This document shows positions 21,001 to 22,665 of a DNA stretch of 22,665 bases, piece after piece; the stretch's first letter is position 1; each line of letters begins with the position of its first letter. The position numbers and the translations under genes were made by a program. The notes under the pieces were generated by a model. It searched no databases and was not told the origin of the DNA. It saw only the letters and a list, made by a program, of their open reading frames with translations. This stretch comes from a virus: IMG/VR virus record IMGVR_UViG_3300037234_000230, positions 1-22,665 of that record, one strand, 5' to 3'.

Positions 21001-21096
21001 GGCGGTAAAAGTTCTTTGGTTGCTCTTAGAACTGCTTAACCTGATTAGCACCGCCTTAATTCAAATATCAGGTCTAAATTTAATCAGGTGTCCAAT
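21001..21096 (+). promoter_or_regulatory. Structured leader that can hide the ribosome site of the O-type gene
   Basis: GGCGGT (21001-21006) can pair with ACCGCC (21050-21055), and AGTTCT (21010-21015) with AGAACT (21028-21033) inside it. Separately ACCTGATTA (21039-21047) is a 9-bp match to TAATCAGGT (21081-21089), which contains the AGGTG ribosome site 6 nt before the ATG. ATCAGGT also occurs at 21067-21073 and competes for the same partner. Two exclusive folds are therefore possible, one closing the ribosome site. Confidence 0.5.
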
Positions 21097-21810
21097 ATGA
21101 GCAATTCACAAGGCTGGATAAGTCTTCACAGAAAACTACTAGATAACCCAATTTTCAGCAATTATAAACTATTGCAAACATTCCTTTATTGCCTGTTAAA
21201 AGCGAGTCATTCAGACCGTGAGCAGCTTGTAGGTGATGAGCTAGTTACCATCAAAACTGGTCAATTAGTGACCGGTAGAAAGGCCATTGCTAAGGCCACA
21301 AAGCTTTCAGAACAGAACGTAAGAACCGCACTAAATCGTTTAGAAAAGCTTGGAATTCTAACCATCAAACCAACCAACAAATACTCAATAGTTACGGTGG
21401 TTGCATGGGATCTCCACCAGCAAACTAACCAACAAGTAACCAACAAACAACCAACAAGTAACCAACAAGTAACCACAAACAATAATTATAACAATGTAAA
21501 TAATTCTAATAATAAGAAAGAGATTGTAATACCCGAGGGTATTAATCGTGATTCATGGACAGAATGGATTGAAGCCAGAAAAGCTAATAAGAAAAAGGTT
21601 AGCGAAGCAGCAGCTAAGAAACAGTTTAAATTATTATTGAAATATACCGAAGAAGAACAAAAGCTAATTATCGACAAATCAATACAAAATGATTATCAGG
21701 GTTTATTCGATCTAAAGGAAAACGGCAATGGAAACTATCAAGCAAATAAGCGACAAAATGAAATTGACGACAATTCGACAGACTGGGCAGTCGGACTTTT
21801 CCCAAGCTGA
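21097..21810 (+). CDS. Lambda O-type replication initiator (replisome organiser) with internal iterons
   Basis: 237 aa from the ATG at 21097 with AGGTG 6 nt upstream; a GTG three codons earlier would overlap that site. The N terminus (GWISLHRKLLDNPIFSN) is the usual start of phage replisome organisers. A winged helix is likely at about 58-105 (GRKAIAKATKLSEQNVRTAL, NRLEKLGILTI). Then comes a Gln/Thr/Asn-rich linker (about 107-140) whose DNA is a tandem repeat array. The C-terminal domain (about 150-210: RDSWTEWIEARKANKKKVSE, IQNDYQGLFDL) resembles the DnaT/organiser C-terminal fold. It would bind the iterons, melt the adjacent AT-rich DNA and recruit the P-type loader. The P-type gene overlaps its last 83 nt. 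Confidence 0.82.
   Translation: MSNSQGWISLHRKLLDNPIFSNYKLLQTFLYCLLKASHSDREQLVGDELVTIKTGQLVTGRKAIAKATKLSEQNVRTALNRLEKLGILTIKPTNKYSIVTVVAWDLHQQTNQQVTNKQPTSNQQVTTNNNYNNVNNSNNKKEIVIPEGINRDSWTEWIEARKANKKKVSEAAAKKQFKLLLKYTEEEQKLIIDKSIQNDYQGLFDLKENGNGNYQANKRQNEIDDNSTDWAVGLFPS
21372..21530 (+). other. Putative replication origin: 11-bp iterons plus AT-rich region inside the O-type gene
   Basis: Five end-to-end 11-bp units, consensus AACCAACAAGT, lie at 21427-21437, 21438-21448, 21449-21459, 21460-21470 and (shortened) 21471-21480. A further copy sits at 21372-21382. Eleven is not a multiple of three, so the repeats are read in changing frames; selection for DNA rather than protein is the simpler reason. 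An AT-rich stretch (about 21481-21530) follows, like the DNA-unwinding part of lambda ori. Lambda ori also lies inside gene O. Confidence 0.72.
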
Positions 21811-22231
21811 TATGGAATTTGTTAACGAGCTTTTCAGAGAATTGAAATCCTGCTTTCCAGCTTGGGGTGTTGCGATTAAATCTAAGGCTCAACAAGACGA
21901 AACTAAGCGACAATGGGTAAAAGCGTTCCAAGAAAATGGAATCAATACCAAGGAGCTGGTAGACATCGGCATGAAGGAGGCTAGAAAGCAGCCTACGGAC
22001 TTTTTCCCCTCAACTGGTAAGTTTGTATCATGGTGTAAACCGCCCGTCCACTGGCAACACAGGGCGCAAGAGAAGGCTGCACAAGTTCCTAAAGGCAGAT
22101 GGTTAACGGATACAGGCAGTAAAGAGAGAATCAAAGCAGCTAAGGAGGCGACACTAGAACAGCTTAGAAAGCCTAGTAAGAAGCTGACTAAAGAAGAAAC
22201 AGACGCGATATTAGCGAATTTAAAAAGGTGA
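21728..22231 (+). CDS. Lambda P-type helicase loader
   Basis: 167 aa, shorter than lambda P (233 aa). Typical features of the family are FVNELFRELKSCFPAWG (31-47), ETKRQWVKAFQENGI (58-72), GMKEARKQPTDFFPS (81-95) and GKFVSWCKPP (97-106). Family members bind host DnaB and deliver it to the O-origin complex. The start at 21728 has AAGGA about 7-8 nt upstream. An ATG at 21758 is the alternative, without such a site. It overlaps the O-type gene by 83 nt in another frame, an unusually long overlap for O/P pairs, so the two are probably translationally linked. The C terminus is basic and helical. Confidence 0.78.
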   Translation: METIKQISDKMKLTTIRQTGQSDFSQADMEFVNELFRELKSCFPAWGVAIKSKAQQDETKRQWVKAFQENGINTKELVDIGMKEARKQPTDFFPSTGKFVSWCKPPVHWQHRAQEKAAQVPKGRWLTDTGSKERIKAAKEATLEQLRKPSKKLTKEETDAILANLKR

Positions 22232-22241
22232 GGGGTAGGTT

Positions 22242-22499
22242 ATGCACACCAAAGAACAACAACAAAAAAGCGCTATTCAATGGTGCGAAGAAATATCGAA
22301 AGAAATGAGCGGGTACAATATAGATTCTGAGTCTATGCGGGATGAAATAAAGAGCAGAGGCGGCAAGTGGTTCAAAGTATCAAACATAGAACGCCGTATG
22401 CGTGAGAGCGACAAGATACGGTCTGTAAAGGTTAAGGGTAAGAATTATGTAAAGTACCGTTATATTAATGATGAGAAGCAGGGCGAAATGTATGATTAA
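22242..22499 (+). CDS. Small winged-helix-like protein, 85 aa
   Basis: A charged N-terminal helix (KEQQQKSAIQWCEEISKEMS), then RGGKWFKVSNIERRMRESDK followed by IRSVKVKGKNYVKYRY, which looks like a recognition helix and a beta wing. DNA binding is likely but the target is unknown. GAGGGG lies about 8 nt before the ATG. It overlaps the last visible gene by 8 nt. Proteins of this size often sit between P and the late regulator in lambdoid phages. Confidence 0.55.
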   Translation: MHTKEQQQKSAIQWCEEISKEMSGYNIDSESMRDEIKSRGGKWFKVSNIERRMRESDKIRSVKVKGKNYVKYRYINDEKQGEMYD

Positions 22500-22665
22500 G
22501 TTTTCAGAGGATAAAGAAGGCAATTATTCAAGCGAGTGCGGACATCAAATAAAGCGAGAGCATAAAGGCAAAACTCCGCATGGCAATAGCTTTGGCGGTA
22601 GATGGGTTTTAAGGGATTCTAAATCTGAATTGATAGACTTCGACCAATATATTAATGACTTATCA
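22492..22665 (+). CDS. Hypothetical protein, cut by the right edge
   Basis: The first 58 residues are visible and the frame is open at the edge. The sequence MIKFSEDKEGNYSSECGHQI contains one Cys-Gly-His that may begin a metal site. FGGRWVLRDSKSELIDFDQY follows. It starts 8 nt inside the end of the preceding gene. Function unknown. Confidence 0.5.
   Translation, partial: MIKFSEDKEGNYSSECGHQIKREHKGKTPHGNSFGGRWVLRDSKSELIDFDQYINDLS

Noticed and set aside
21427-21480. CRISPR-like array
   Set aside because: The 11-bp units are contiguous with no spacers; origin iterons explain them better.

Overview
The window looks like the interior of a tailed-phage genome, or an intact prophage, infecting a fairly AT-rich gammaproteobacterium. 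It is P22-like (short-tailed, podovirus morphology) in its virion genes and lambda-like in its replication genes. No host gene, integrase or repressor lies inside the window, so lifestyle and exact host cannot be read from it.

Layout. Two convoys diverge from a control region at about 17,874-18,062. Leftward (minus strand, 17,873 down to 1) runs what looks like one long late unit. It begins with a terminator-like hairpin directly ahead of the first start codon. Next come a lysis/membrane-type group (75-aa protein, Lys/Pro-rich 55-aa peptide, polytopic 182-aa membrane protein, holin-like 70-aa protein), a gene-free stretch with a tRNA-like inverted-repeat element, tRNA-Phe(GAA), and ten small genes of unknown function (several with Cys-pair zinc-ribbon motifs). 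A tRNA-like remnant lacking its anticodon arm and an HNH/AP2 endonuclease follow. The packaging and virion genes come last: putative TerS, TerL, P22 gp1-type portal, a GNAT-domain protein, scaffold, gp5-type coat, gp4-type tail factor, a repeat-built tail fibre or needle, a DUF4376 protein, a phospholipase A2-like protein, gp10-type stabilisation protein, and then a small protein and two ejection-type proteins, the last cut by the left edge. Most neighbours overlap by 1-17 nt (TAATG or ATGA junctions), as expected for coupled translation.

Rightward (plus strand, 18,063 to the right edge) runs an early unit of about a dozen small uncharacterised genes, then a consensus-like promoter and a structured leader before a lambda O-type replication initiator. 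A run of 11-bp direct repeats inside that gene, followed by an AT-rich stretch, looks like a lambda-type origin. A lambda P-type helicase loader, a winged-helix-like small protein and an open reading frame cut by the right edge follow.

How they work together. O and P would load host DnaB at the internal origin. The late unit would then be switched on, probably by an antiterminator or RNA control acting on the hairpin at 17,874-17,894. Concatemers would be packaged through TerS/TerL into a gp1/gp5/gp8-type procapsid closed by gp4, gp10 and the fibre. The most unusual items are the sPLA2-like gene in the tail module, the anticodon-less tRNA, the tRNA-like element on a 19-bp terminal stem, and the two leaders in which a Shine-Dalgarno sequence is buried in a hairpin.
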